Shown piece by piece: positions 35,507-44,889 of a stretch of 64,000 nt of DNA. The stretch's first letter is position 1. Each line of letters begins with the position of its first letter. This DNA is from Desulfobulbus propionicus (GTDB lineage Bacteria > Desulfobacterota > Desulfobulbia > Desulfobulbales > Desulfobulbaceae): contig PDTC01000022.1 of NCBI GenBank assembly GCA_002748735.1, forward strand, positions 1 through 64,000, written 5' to 3'. The position numbers were made by a program, and so were the translations under genes. The notes under the pieces are model-generated. The model was given only the letters and a program-made list of their open reading frames with translations, had not been told where the DNA came from and ran no database searches.

Positions 35507-36211
35507 ATGCAACACAGGCTACTCATCCTTTTAACAATTTTCTGGGCGTCAGGTGCCTGGGCCGGCAACAACGCTGGCGGTGCCTTTACTACCTGGCCGG
35601 ATACCGGGCAGAGCACATGCTACGATAACAGTGGTGAAATTCCCTGTCCGCAGGAAGGTGAGGCATTTTACGGCCAGGACGCCCAGTACCAGGGGCCGGT
35701 TCGTTCCTATACCAAACTGGATAGCAGTGGCAATCCATTGCCGGAAGATGCTACGAGCTGGGTTATGGTGCGCGACAATGTGACCGGTCTGATCTGGGAG
35801 GTAAAGGAGAACGGCGATGGAACTGCAGAGTACAGTAACCCCCATGACGCCGACAACACCTATACCTGGTGTGATACCAATCCTGATACCAACGGCGGTG
35901 ACCAGGGCACCTGCGGCGATCATGACACCGAGGAGTTTATCAATGCCTTGAACAGCGCTAACTTTGGCGGCTACAATGACTGGCGGCTGCCCACCATCAA
36001 AGAGCTGGCAACCCTTGTTGACTACGCCAAATACAATCCGGCCATTGATACGGCCTTTTTCCCTGATACACACTCGGCCACTTACTGGTCGGCTACTACT
36101 CTCGCGCTCGATACCAGCTTCGCATGGAACGTGCATTTCGACTACGGCTACGACGGCAGCCTCAATAAGTCGTACAGCAACCATGTGCGCGCTGTTCGCG
36201 CCGGACAGTAG
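35507..36211 (+). CDS. Secreted Lcl/DUF1566-domain protein, probable DGR target 1
   Basis: 234 residues. Signal peptide about 1-19 (cleavage near GAWA-GNN), then a Cys-containing N-terminal part and a C-terminal DUF1566/Lcl domain. That domain starts at VTGLIWEVK, with YNDWRLPTIKEL and ATYWSATT. The last 46 codons (36071-36209) form a candidate variable region, ending with a block of 26 bp identical to the next gene. AAGGAGG precedes the ATG. The domain is C-type-lectin-like in related families, so a ligand-binding surface is likely; the ligand is unknown. Confidence 0.85.
   Translation: MQHRLLILLTIFWASGAWAGNNAGGAFTTWPDTGQSTCYDNSGEIPCPQEGEAFYGQDAQYQGPVRSYTKLDSSGNPLPEDATSWVMVRDNVTGLIWEVKENGDGTAEYSNPHDADNTYTWCDTNPDTNGGDQGTCGDHDTEEFINALNSANFGGYNDWRLPTIKELATLVDYAKYNPAIDTAFFPDTHSATYWSATTLALDTSFAWNVHFDYGYDGSLNKSYSNHVRAVRAGQ
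36071..36209 (+). other. Candidate DGR variable region VR1
   Basis: Differs from VR2 (36677-36818) at about 15 clearly aligned codons, nearly always in positions 1 and 2 only, with third base C or T conserved (for example CAC/CGC, ACT/TAT, CTC/GGC, TTC/AGC, AAC/TAC). The 3' 26 bp (36184-36209) are identical to VR2 and would be the IMH-like anchor. The stop codon follows directly. Confidence 0.7.
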
Positions 36212-36263
36212 GTTGATACTTGGAACCTTTGGCTCTTTTGCGGGGTGCTGCTTATGGCGCGTT

Positions 36264-36380
36264 ATGAGCATTTACCAATCTATAAAAAGGGAATGGAACT
36301 GGCTGGTTATCGTGAGCATTGCGTCCGCGGTTTCAGCCGGTATCATTACATACAGTGAGGAAACATATGAAACAGAATAG
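36264..36380 (+). CDS. Possible 38-residue membrane peptide
   Basis: An ATG at 36264 opens a 38-codon frame with one hydrophobic stretch (WLVIVSIASAVSAGIIT) and an acidic tail. It ends 14 nt inside the broken signal-peptide frame of the next gene. No good ribosome-binding site and no recognised family; it may be chance. Confidence 0.25.
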   Translation: MSIYQSIKREWNWLVIVSIASAVSAGIITYSEETYETE

Positions 36381-36435
36381 ACATGTACTGCTGTCCCTGC
36401 TGACATACCGTTCCTGCATATGCGGCATGTATTGA
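36367..36435 (+). pseudogene. Out-of-frame signal peptide of the large DUF1566 protein
   Basis: ATG 36367, preceded by GTGAGGA, encodes MKQNRHVLLSLLTYRS and then stops at 36433. In the frame one nucleotide over, the sequence reads VPAYAACIDNGDGTVTDTATG directly into the long downstream protein. That is a classic signal-peptide cleavage site followed by the DUF1566 start. A stop at 36401-36403 blocks that frame upstream. So a single-nucleotide gain (or 2-nt loss) between about 36403 and 36425 separates the leader from its protein. Confidence 0.65.
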
Positions 36436-36475
36436 TAATGGTGACGGCACGGTCACGGATACGGCAACCGGGTTG

Positions 36476-39400
36476 ATGTGGGCACAGGCCAGTGCTGATA
36501 CTGACAACGATGGAACCCCTAATAAGATGAGCTGGCAAGAGGCCCTGGCCTGGTGTGAAAACCTTGAACTGGCAGGGTATACCGACTGGCGGCTCCCCAA
36601 TATCAATGAGCTGCGCTCCCTTGTCGATGACTCCAGATATAATCCGGCCATCGATACCACCTTTTTCCCTGATACACGCTCGGCCTATTACTGGTCGGCG
36701 ACTACTCGCGCGGGCTATGCCAGCAGCGCATGGTACGTGCATTTCGGCAGCGGCTACGGCGGCCTCAGCTACCATAAGTCGGCCTACTACCGTGTGCGCG
36801 CTGTTCGCGCCGGACAGTCTTCGGTAATTGGGCCATTGGATCCTTTGAGTATTTCCCTTTCCGCGACGACGGTGGCGCCAGGCAATACGCTTACCCTGCA
36901 GGGAGAAGGGTTTACTGCCAATGGAAGTATCGAGTTAACCTTTATACATCCTGATACAAGTGCCTCAACAACCACAGTACAGGCTGATTCCTACGGATAT
37001 CTGGAGTATCAGTGGCAGGTACTGCCGCAAAGCGAGGAAGGGCAATATACAGTTACGGCAAGAGATGTTACTACTGATCGTTATACCTCACCATTATCCT
37101 ACACTGTAGACCAGGGTGTCACCATTGTAACCGGAGTGTACAGGGCTGCCAATGTGGGGGTGATTGGCAATGAATTTTCCCTTTGGATGGATATCTCTGT
37201 TGATGGTCAGGCAACTGCTGATTTTTGCAATCAGTACAGCACTGAAATAACCGGTACCGACGGTATGCCGGTGACAACCCTGGGCTGTGAGCATCAGGGT
37301 GCAGGAACCTATGTACCAAACTCCTCTCGTTATAAATTCACTTTTCGTATAGTGCCAACAGGACATGCTGCCTGGTTTGAAGGTGGCAAGATGACCTTTA
37401 TTGATAAGAGTAACCCTGCGATAAGGCATGAAGTTAGGGGCCTTGGACAGCTGGATATTTATGGCACCACCTTTGATATGCGCTACCATGCCTGGAAGTT
37501 TGAAAATGCACACTGGACTGTGCCTCAAAATTTGATAGTTGGTTTTAGTGATTTTCCCCAAAATGAATATGCCTGGTTGATTGATAGTCTTAAAAAATTC
37601 CTGCCTAAGGAAAAAATCGGTGCACTGATTACAGATTTTGGTGAATTTAATATTTATCATTTGGGTTTTGTTCCTGTTTTACCTTATTATGATTCTGCTA
37701 ATGGGGGCTGTTTTGGCATGGCAACGGTTGCCATTGCCAACTTTATCCATGATGGTGCGACCTGGGGCATGGGAGGTTTGGAAGATTTTGATGATGAGAT
37801 TAATGCCTTCTGGCCCACAGGAGCAACCCAGGCAGCCGGACCATTCAAGCCCCTTGATGATCAAGTAGGAAAGTACAACTGGAATGTACAGTCAGCCAAA
37901 AAAATTATGTACTATCATGCCGCTCAGGAGTACTTCAAAGGAGGTTCTCATGGCGTAGGTTCTATGGAGAACAAAGATTTTTTCCCAGATTCTCGATTAG
38001 AAACACTAAAAAAAGGAAGACCTATTTCTTTTGGATTTCGTTTGGCTGAGGGGAGTCATCGAGTAGCAATTGTACAGGCAATTACCTTAAATGGGTGCGA
38101 TTTTTATACTGTCTGGGACAACAATCAACCTCTAAATCCAGAAAGAGAGTACAGTCCATACCAGCAGTGGGTCGTAACTAATCCAGGAGGAATGTATAAA
38201 AAATTAGGTAATGGTACGTCGATTTATCGGGTCAACAAAACAGATGGGTCTTTGAGCAAGAGAATGTACGATATTAAAAAGGCCTTTATTATTTCTCCAG
38301 ACCAAGAATCAGATACCTTCAATATTTATAACCTGCGAAACGATAAACTGGCCAGCCAGCAAAAGAAAGAATCTGGTGACGGGAAAAGGGACTCGGAAAA
38401 CCAGGTACGAAACGACCATCCTGACCATATTGTTATTCAGACGCTGGGTATAAATGTTGACAGTGTACAAACCACCGGCGGCCAGCCTGTTCCTTTGATT
38501 CCCAACGGGTCACTTGAGACCGACGACAGTGCTGTTATTGTAACAACTACTGGTGGTATGTACAATGCCATCTATCTGCCGGTTACCAATGATTACCGCA
38601 TGGACATAACCAAGCAGGAAGATATTGACAATCCAAAGATCTATATAAAATTTGGCCAGACCAACGGCCAGGTCAAACAACGTCACCATGATGATCTTGG
38701 CCTGCCTGTTGGTGCTGCAACACAGATGTATTTTCAGGTTGGACGCACCAACAGCGATATGCAGGTGCATGTGATTGGCGGTGCGGCACAGGATCCGGTT
38801 TTTGAAGGTCTTGCTACGCCGCCGTTGTTGCCGCCGGTTAACTTTCGCGGCCTGTATCAGGCAGACGGTGTGCGGCTGAACTGGAGCACTCCGGAAGATC
38901 CTGCCTTTGATCATGTGGTGGTGGTACGTAAAGAAGGCGGATATCCTGCCTCACCTGCAGATGGAGAGGTGCTCTATTCAGGGACTGGTGAAGAAATACT
39001 GGATACAAATGCTCAGCAAAATCATCTCCATTTTTACAGTGCGTTCAGTGTAGATGGCAGCGGAGATCCATCAGAAGCGGTCAATCTGTGGATTGATACC
39101 CGTAAATACAGCATTGAAGGAACTGTAAGCAAGACCGACGGCACTCCGCTGTCTGGTGTGTTGCTCGAACTGCAGGGACCGGATGTTGAAAGCCAGTATA
39201 CGGCAGTTACCGGCCCGGATGGACGATACACCATTGCCAATATTCAAAATAATCCCTACACCTTGTCCGCGCATAAGTTTGGGTACGGTTTTGGCAGTAA
39301 TCCACGTACGGTAGACATCAATGTTGCCAACCAGATAGAAAATTTTGCTGATGGAACCGGAGTGCCGGCAGCCCGAATACTGTTTTCGCGATCACAGGTG

Positions 39401-40126
39401 TATACGGGTAACACCTATACCCTTCGCTGGGGCTATGCCAACATGCCCGATAACGAACGTGTGAACATCCTGGTCAATCCGGGGAATCAGGAGTATCTTG
39501 TGGGCACGGATATTCCCCTCAAAGCCGGGGAATGCCCGTGGCAGGTTAACCAGGTACAACCGGCAAATTCAGATGAGGTGACCGTTCTTATCAAGAGAAC
39601 CAGTGATAATGTCGTACTTCACGCTGAAACGCTGTCTCTGGAGATAGAACCGTATGACAGTGATGCAGACGGGTTGCCCAACGAACTTGAAGACGGGTCT
39701 TGTACCAACAAATTGGATGCTGATAGCGACGATGATGGCCTTGCCGACGGGGTGGAAGACGCCAACCATAATGGTCAAGTTGATACTGGCGAGACAAACC
39801 CCTGCAGCGCTGACAGTGACAATGACGGGATTCAGGACGGTACAGAGCTTGGCATAACTGCACCTGTACCTGATCCTGATGGCAGCGGGCCGCTTCTGGG
39901 CACTGATACTTCAATCTTCCAGCCAGACCTTGATCCGGCAACCACAACTGATCCCTTGAACGCGGATACCGATGATGACGGCGTTGAGGATGGCACAGAA
40001 GATGGTAACCTGAATGGGCGGTTGGATGAAGGGGAGACAGATCCCCTGGATGCGAGTTCATACCCGGGAGGTACTGATTTTTACTGGCCGTTGTTTCTGC
40101 CTGCCATAACAACCGACCAGCAGTAG
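36476..40126 (+). CDS. Giant multidomain protein: DUF1566 (VR2), Ig-like, papain-like protease, FN3-like, CarboxypepD-reg-like, TSP3
   Basis: About 1,216 residues from the first in-frame ATG; the real protein probably started at 36367 before a frameshift. Order: DUF1566/Lcl domain (1-115) with variable region at 68-114; Ig-like (115-205); a middle region with a possible papain-fold protease, Cys412 in NGGCFGMAT, His528 in GSHRVAIVQ and Asp548/Asn549 in VWDNNQP. Then FN3-like (about 782-872), a carboxypeptidase-regulatory-like domain (878-965, GTVSKTDGTPLSGV), and thrombospondin type 3 calcium repeats (1060-1195, DSDADGLPNE, DADSDDDGLADG). It ends PLFLPAI. Likely a secreted surface protein. 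The middle (37.6-38.4 kb) is visibly more AT-rich than its neighbours, suggesting transfer. No close family known to me. Confidence 0.8.
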   Translation: MWAQASADTDNDGTPNKMSWQEALAWCENLELAGYTDWRLPNINELRSLVDDSRYNPAIDTTFFPDTRSAYYWSATTRAGYASSAWYVHFGSGYGGLSYHKSAYYRVRAVRAGQSSVIGPLDPLSISLSATTVAPGNTLTLQGEGFTANGSIELTFIHPDTSASTTTVQADSYGYLEYQWQVLPQSEEGQYTVTARDVTTDRYTSPLSYTVDQGVTIVTGVYRAANVGVIGNEFSLWMDISVDGQATADFCNQYSTEITGTDGMPVTTLGCEHQGAGTYVPNSSRYKFTFRIVPTGHAAWFEGGKMTFIDKSNPAIRHEVRGLGQLDIYGTTFDMRYHAWKFENAHWTVPQNLIVGFSDFPQNEYAWLIDSLKKFLPKEKIGALITDFGEFNIYHLGFVPVLPYYDSANGGCFGMATVAIANFIHDGATWGMGGLEDFDDEINAFWPTGATQAAGPFKPLDDQVGKYNWNVQSAKKIMYYHAAQEYFKGGSHGVGSMENKDFFPDSRLETLKKGRPISFGFRLAEGSHRVAIVQAITLNGCDFYTVWDNNQPLNPEREYSPYQQWVVTNPGGMYKKLGNGTSIYRVNKTDGSLSKRMYDIKKAFIISPDQESDTFNIYNLRNDKLASQQKKESGDGKRDSENQVRNDHPDHIVIQTLGINVDSVQTTGGQPVPLIPNGSLETDDSAVIVTTTGGMYNAIYLPVTNDYRMDITKQEDIDNPKIYIKFGQTNGQVKQRHHDDLGLPVGAATQMYFQVGRTNSDMQVHVIGGAAQDPVFEGLATPPLLPPVNFRGLYQADGVRLNWSTPEDPAFDHVVVVRKEGGYPASPADGEVLYSGTGEEILDTNAQQNHLHFYSAFSVDGSGDPSEAVNLWIDTRKYSIEGTVSKTDGTPLSGVLLELQGPDVESQYTAVTGPDGRYTIANIQNNPYTLSAHKFGYGFGSNPRTVDINVANQIENFADGTGVPAARILFSRSQVYTGNTYTLRWGYANMPDNERVNILVNPGNQEYLVGTDIPLKAGECPWQVNQVQPANSDEVTVLIKRTSDNVVLHAETLSLEIEPYDSDADGLPNELEDGSCTNKLDADSDDDGLADGVEDANHNGQVDTGETNPCSADSDNDGIQDGTELGITAPVPDPDGSGPLLGTDTSIFQPDLDPATTTDPLNADTDDDGVEDGTEDGNLNGRLDEGETDPLDASSYPGGTDFYWPLFLPAITTDQQ
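36677..36818 (+). other. Candidate DGR variable region VR2 (internal, near N-terminus)
   Basis: Partner of VR1, one codon longer. Variable codons are NNC/NNT with constant third base, interleaved with invariant codons for the scaffold (WSA, AW, VHF, GY, KS). The 3' end 36793-36818 is identical to VR1 over 26 bp, after which similarity stops abruptly. Unlike VR1 it is followed by over 1,100 codons in frame. Confidence 0.7.
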
Positions 40127-40152
40127 CAGTTATACTGTTCTTGCTAACAAGT

Positions 40153-40184
40153 ACAAAGGGTCCTGGGTGTCCAGGGCCCTTTGT
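40153..40184 (+). terminator. Terminator of the giant DUF1566 gene
   Basis: A 14-bp stem (ACAAAGGGTCCTGG with its complement at 40171-40184, one G-T pair) closes a GTGT loop 27 bp after the stop codon. The following GTTGTTGCTT is only weakly T-rich. Confidence 0.65.
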
Positions 40185-40212
40185 TGTTGCTTGTCTGGCA
40201 GGAGGCTGACAG

Positions 40213-40770
40213 GGTGGGAATCCCTGGATTCCGGCTTTCGCCGGAATGACAGAGAGAGGTGCCACAATGACGAATTGTCGTCATCCCGGGCTTGCCCCGG
40301 GATCCATAAAAGGTCGGGCCTTACCAGGAAGTTCCGCTTCCCTGGATTCCGGCTTTCGCCGGAATGACGAATTGCCGTCATCCCGGGCTTGACCAGGGAT
40401 CCATAAAAGTCGGGGGCTTACCGGAAAGTTCGGTTTCCCTGGATTCCGGCTTTCGCCGGAATGACGAATTGTTGTCATCCCGGGCTTGCCCCGGGATCCA
40501 GAAAAGGTTGGGGCCTTACCGGAAAGTTCCGCTTCCCTGGATGCCGGCTTTCGCCGGAATGACGAATTGCCGTCATCCCGGGCTTGACCCGGGATCCATA
40601 GAGGTTGGGGCCTTACCGGGAAGTTCGGCTTCCCTGGATTCCGGCTTTCGCCGGAATGACGAATTGTTGTCATCCCGGGCTTGCCCCGGGATCCAGAAAA
40701 GGTTGGGGCCTTACCGGGAAGTTCCGCTTCCTGGATTCCGGCCTTCGCCGGAATGACAGAGAGGTATCGC
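40213..40770. repeat. Repeat array R3
   Basis: Six A hairpins (TCCGGCTTTCGCCGGA) and five B hairpins (CCCGGGCTTGACCCGGG or CTTGCCC) in about 97-bp units, in the same orientation as R2. The 654 bp between the giant gene and the ParB-like gene hold only a terminator and this array. The array abuts the 3' end of the ParB-like gene within 10-15 bp. Confidence 0.95.
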
Positions 40771-40780
40771 GGGAAGTTCC

Positions 40781-41707
40781 TCAGGCAAGAATTTCCCTGA
40801 GTTTTGCCCATCTGTCAAGCAGGGCCTGGCGGTCGGCAAAGGTCAGGGTTAGGTGCAGCTCATCGGTTTCATAGCTTTTACTGGGATACAGCTGTTCGCC
40901 GTCCTGGAGCTGCAGACTGTGGCGAAACCGCTGGAACTCCTCATCGGCTGCCTGCCGTCTGGGATGGAGCTGCTTGTCAAGCCAGTTGAGGAGCAGGGTC
41001 GTCTGCTGGGGGATGTTGGCCTTTGCTGGCAGGCTTTCCTGCCAGGAGCGCAGCCGCCGGGCAAAGGGCAGACCGTCCCGCTTGCCTAGCTCAAAGGCAG
41101 CGTCAAACAGGAGTTGTTGTCTGGAACCGCCGAGGCCCAGGGCAGTCAGCAGGTTGATGACGGTTTGCTGGTCATCGGTACTGAGGCGGTTGAGCCGCCT
41201 GATATGCCTGAAATTGACAAGACCTGCATGGACAGCCAGCTGGATCGATGTATCGAGACTGAGGAGTTGGGCTAGTGTGTCCAGGGTGTTACGATTGGCA
41301 GGCAACTCAAGAGGGGGGAGCAGCTTCAGCAGCTCCTCCCTGGTGAGGAGCTGGGCAGCAGCGTCCATGATTCGCGCCTGCTGCACCGGGCTCAGTTCCG
41401 CTCCCAGCCGGGCATGGCGGATCAGCACGGTAAAGAGCAGCAACGGCGGACAGTCCTCGCGGACCACCTGACAGAGGATCTCCCTGTGTCCCTGTGCGCG
41501 CAGCAGGTCAATTCTTCGTCTGCCGGAAAGACAACGCAAGCCGTGCGCGGATGCCTGCACCAGTGGCGGCACCAGTAGACCTTCCTCGCGCAGGCGGACA
41601 GCGAGATCATCGGCAGGTTCTTCGCCCTCCGGGCGAAACTGCAGACTGCTCTGGGCAGCGGGCAGGGCGTCAAGGGCAAGGGCGTGGAACGTGGCTGTGG
41701 TTGACAC
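40781..41707 (-). CDS. ParB/Spo0J-like protein with N-terminal ParBc domain
   Basis: About 308 residues. The N-terminal part resembles the ParB/Srx fold: VRLREEGLLVPPLVQASAHGLRCLSGRRRIDLLRAQG, where CLSGRRR matches the usual (E)RR(W)xA region. A helical middle (LSPVQQARIMDAAAQLL) resembles the ParB DNA-binding part. The CTP-binding GxxRxxA motif is altered. No parA neighbour. The frame is open to a GTG at 41749, but that lies inside the upstream terminator hairpin; GTG 41707 is preferred, with no good ribosome-binding site. Function may be regulation, not chromosome segregation. Confidence 0.65.
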   Translation of the reverse strand: MSTTATFHALALDALPAAQSSLQFRPEGEEPADDLAVRLREEGLLVPPLVQASAHGLRCLSGRRRIDLLRAQGHREILCQVVREDCPPLLLFTVLIRHARLGAELSPVQQARIMDAAAQLLTREELLKLLPPLELPANRNTLDTLAQLLSLDTSIQLAVHAGLVNFRHIRRLNRLSTDDQQTVINLLTALGLGGSRQQLLFDAAFELGKRDGLPFARRLRSWQESLPAKANIPQQTTLLLNWLDKQLHPRRQAADEEFQRFRHSLQLQDGEQLYPSKSYETDELHLTLTFADRQALLDRWAKLREILA

Positions 41708-41723
41708 GTGGGTGAGGGATGGA

Positions 41724-41781
41724 GGGAAAAAAGGGGACAGATCCGGCACAAAACAGGGCGCCCTGTTTTGTGCCGGATCTG
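41724..41781 (-). terminator. Strong terminator after the IHF/HU gene
   Basis: A perfect 21-bp inverted repeat (41738-41758 with 41761-41781) separated by only CG, so 44 bp are fully palindromic. On the minus strand it is followed by CCCC and six T residues, forming a textbook intrinsic terminator just behind the stop at 41788. Confidence 0.9.
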
Positions 41782-41787
41782 CCTGGG

Positions 41788-42072
41788 TTAGGCGTTGATT
41801 TTTGTGCGCAGGATGCCGGAGGGCTTAAAGGTGACCACCCGCCTCTCCGCCAGGGTCAGCTCCTTGCCGGTTTGGGGGTTGCGCCCTCTGCGCGCTTTCT
41901 TGTCCTTGATGTTAAATTTGCCAAACCCGCTGAGGAGCAGGTCCTCGCCGCTGATCAGTGAGGTCTTGAAAATTGAGAGAAAGGTCTCGACAGCATCGGT
42001 TGCCTGGGCTTTTGTCAGGGTCGGGTGCTGTTTGTAGATCTCCTGGACCAGGTTGGCTTTTGTCAGAGTCAT
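41788..42072 (-). CDS. IHF/HU-family DNA-bending protein (IHF alpha-like)
   Basis: 94 residues. Small nucleoid protein; begins TLTKANLVQEIYKQHPTLTKAQA and carries the beta-arm motif RRGRNPQTGKELTL ending in FKPSGILRTKIN. Full length. The GFGKFNIKDKKAR segment fits IHF-alpha better than HU. It lies downstream of eno and pilC on the same strand and is followed by a strong terminator. Partner subunit not in the window. Confidence 0.9.
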   Translation of the reverse strand: MTLTKANLVQEIYKQHPTLTKAQATDAVETFLSIFKTSLISGEDLLLSGFGKFNIKDKKARRGRNPQTGKELTLAERRVVTFKPSGILRTKINA

Positions 42073-42146
42073 GGCTGTAACCTCCAGGCACTTTTCAGAA
42101 GTACCGTTGACGTTTACCAGGGGGGATGAGCCCCAGGACAGGACCT

Positions 42147-43457
<1,311 letters not shown>

Positions 43458-43475
43458 TTAACGTTCAGGGATATC

Positions 43476-44681
43476 TCAGAGATTTCCAGCCATGGTGAAG
43501 ATCGGCAGGTACATGGAGACCACCAGGCCGCCAATCATGCCACCGAGAAAGACCATCATGAAGGGCTCAATCATGGCCGTGAGGTTTTCCACGGCCTGAT
43601 CCACCTCCTCATCGTAAAAGGCAGCGATTTTTTCCAGCATGGCGTCAAGGGCACCAACAGATTCACCGACGTTGATCATCTGGACGACCATGTTGGGGAA
43701 CACGCCTGATTCTTCAAGCGGTTCGGCAATGGGACGACCTTCGGCAATGGAATCCGAGACATGGAAGACGGCCCGTTCAATAATCTTGTTCCCCGAGGTC
43801 CTGCCAACCACCTTGAGGGCGTCGAGGATGGGCACACCGCTCTGCAGCATGGTGCTGAGGGTCCGGGTGAACTTGGCAACGGCAACCTTGCGGACCAGCG
43901 GTCCGACCACCGGCATCTTCAGGGCAATGGCATCAACGCTGATCCTGCCTTTTTCGGTGTTATAGTACTTTCTTGACAGGTAGAAGACGATAATGGTGAT
44001 GAGGATTATGTAATGCAGTTTACTCTTAAACAGATAGCTCATGTCAACCACCATCTGGGTGATGGCTGGCAGCTGCGAGTCCATGCTCTCGAACATCTCG
44101 ACAAAAACCGGAATGACAAAGACCAGGATGACAACAAGGATGAGGATCGAGATGGCCAGGCAGATGGCGGGATAGGTCATTGCCCCTTTGATTCGTTTCT
44201 GCAGGGCCATGGATTTTTCCTTGAAGATCGCCAGTCGGGAGAGAATGGTGTCAAGGATACCGCCCATCTCACCGGCCTCAATCATGTTGGTGTAGAGATT
44301 GTCAAACACCTTGGTATGCTTGCGCATGGCATCGGCGAGGGTCGTGCCGGTTTCAACATCACCCTCGATTTCCGTGAGTACCTTGCGGAAGGTGCTGTTG
44401 CTCTGCTGTTTGGCGAGGATCTGCAGGCACTGGACAAGGGGGAGGCCGGCGTCAATCATTGTGGAGAGCTGGCGGGTGAAGATCACCAGATCCTTGCCCG
44501 TGACCTTGGGCTGGAAAAAAGAGACATTGGCAAAGATATCCTTGGGCTTCTCCTTGATCACCGGATTGTCTATGCGCAGGCGTTTCAGATAGGCGCGGGC
44601 CGCCCCAATATCGGGGGCTTCCAGTTCACCCTTGCGTTTGTGTCCGATGCTGTTTTTTCCTTTCCAGATATAGACAGGCAT
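43476..44681 (-). CDS. pilC: Type IV pilus / type II secretion inner-membrane platform protein
   Basis: 401 residues. GspF/PilC family platform protein that couples the assembly ATPase to pilin. It has the two T2SSF domains with repeated motif MIDAGLPLVQCLQILAKQ and MLQSGVPILDALKVVG, plus the glycine-rich GEMGGILD and NVGESVGALD. Three hydrophobic helices are visible. ATG 44681 follows AAGAGG. No pilB, pilT or pilin genes are next to it, which is unusual. Confidence 0.93.
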   Translation of the reverse strand: MPVYIWKGKNSIGHKRKGELEAPDIGAARAYLKRLRIDNPVIKEKPKDIFANVSFFQPKVTGKDLVIFTRQLSTMIDAGLPLVQCLQILAKQQSNSTFRKVLTEIEGDVETGTTLADAMRKHTKVFDNLYTNMIEAGEMGGILDTILSRLAIFKEKSMALQKRIKGAMTYPAICLAISILILVVILVFVIPVFVEMFESMDSQLPAITQMVVDMSYLFKSKLHYIILITIIVFYLSRKYYNTEKGRISVDAIALKMPVVGPLVRKVAVAKFTRTLSTMLQSGVPILDALKVVGRTSGNKIIERAVFHVSDSIAEGRPIAEPLEESGVFPNMVVQMINVGESVGALDAMLEKIAAFYDEEVDQAVENLTAMIEPFMMVFLGGMIGGLVVSMYLPIFTMAGNL

Positions 44682-44889
44682 GCCGACCTCTTTTATGGAC
44701 TGCAATAAGTTATGGTTGCTTGTGAGTGCCCGTGTCAGTCATTTGGGATAAGCAGTTGACAGATGAGGCACAACGCTTTATAACTTCCACCCCTGAATTT
44801 CAGGACACAGGAGCTGATAGCTACTGTATTGTATGGAGAATTTTTTCTCGATTCAAGAAAAAGAATATATTTTTTCAGGAGTTGCCGTC

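Noticed and set aside
35507-40126. DGR reverse transcriptase or template repeat within the window
   Set aside because: No translated frame shows a reverse-transcriptase YxDD motif, and I saw no third copy of the variable segment; they must lie elsewhere if they exist.
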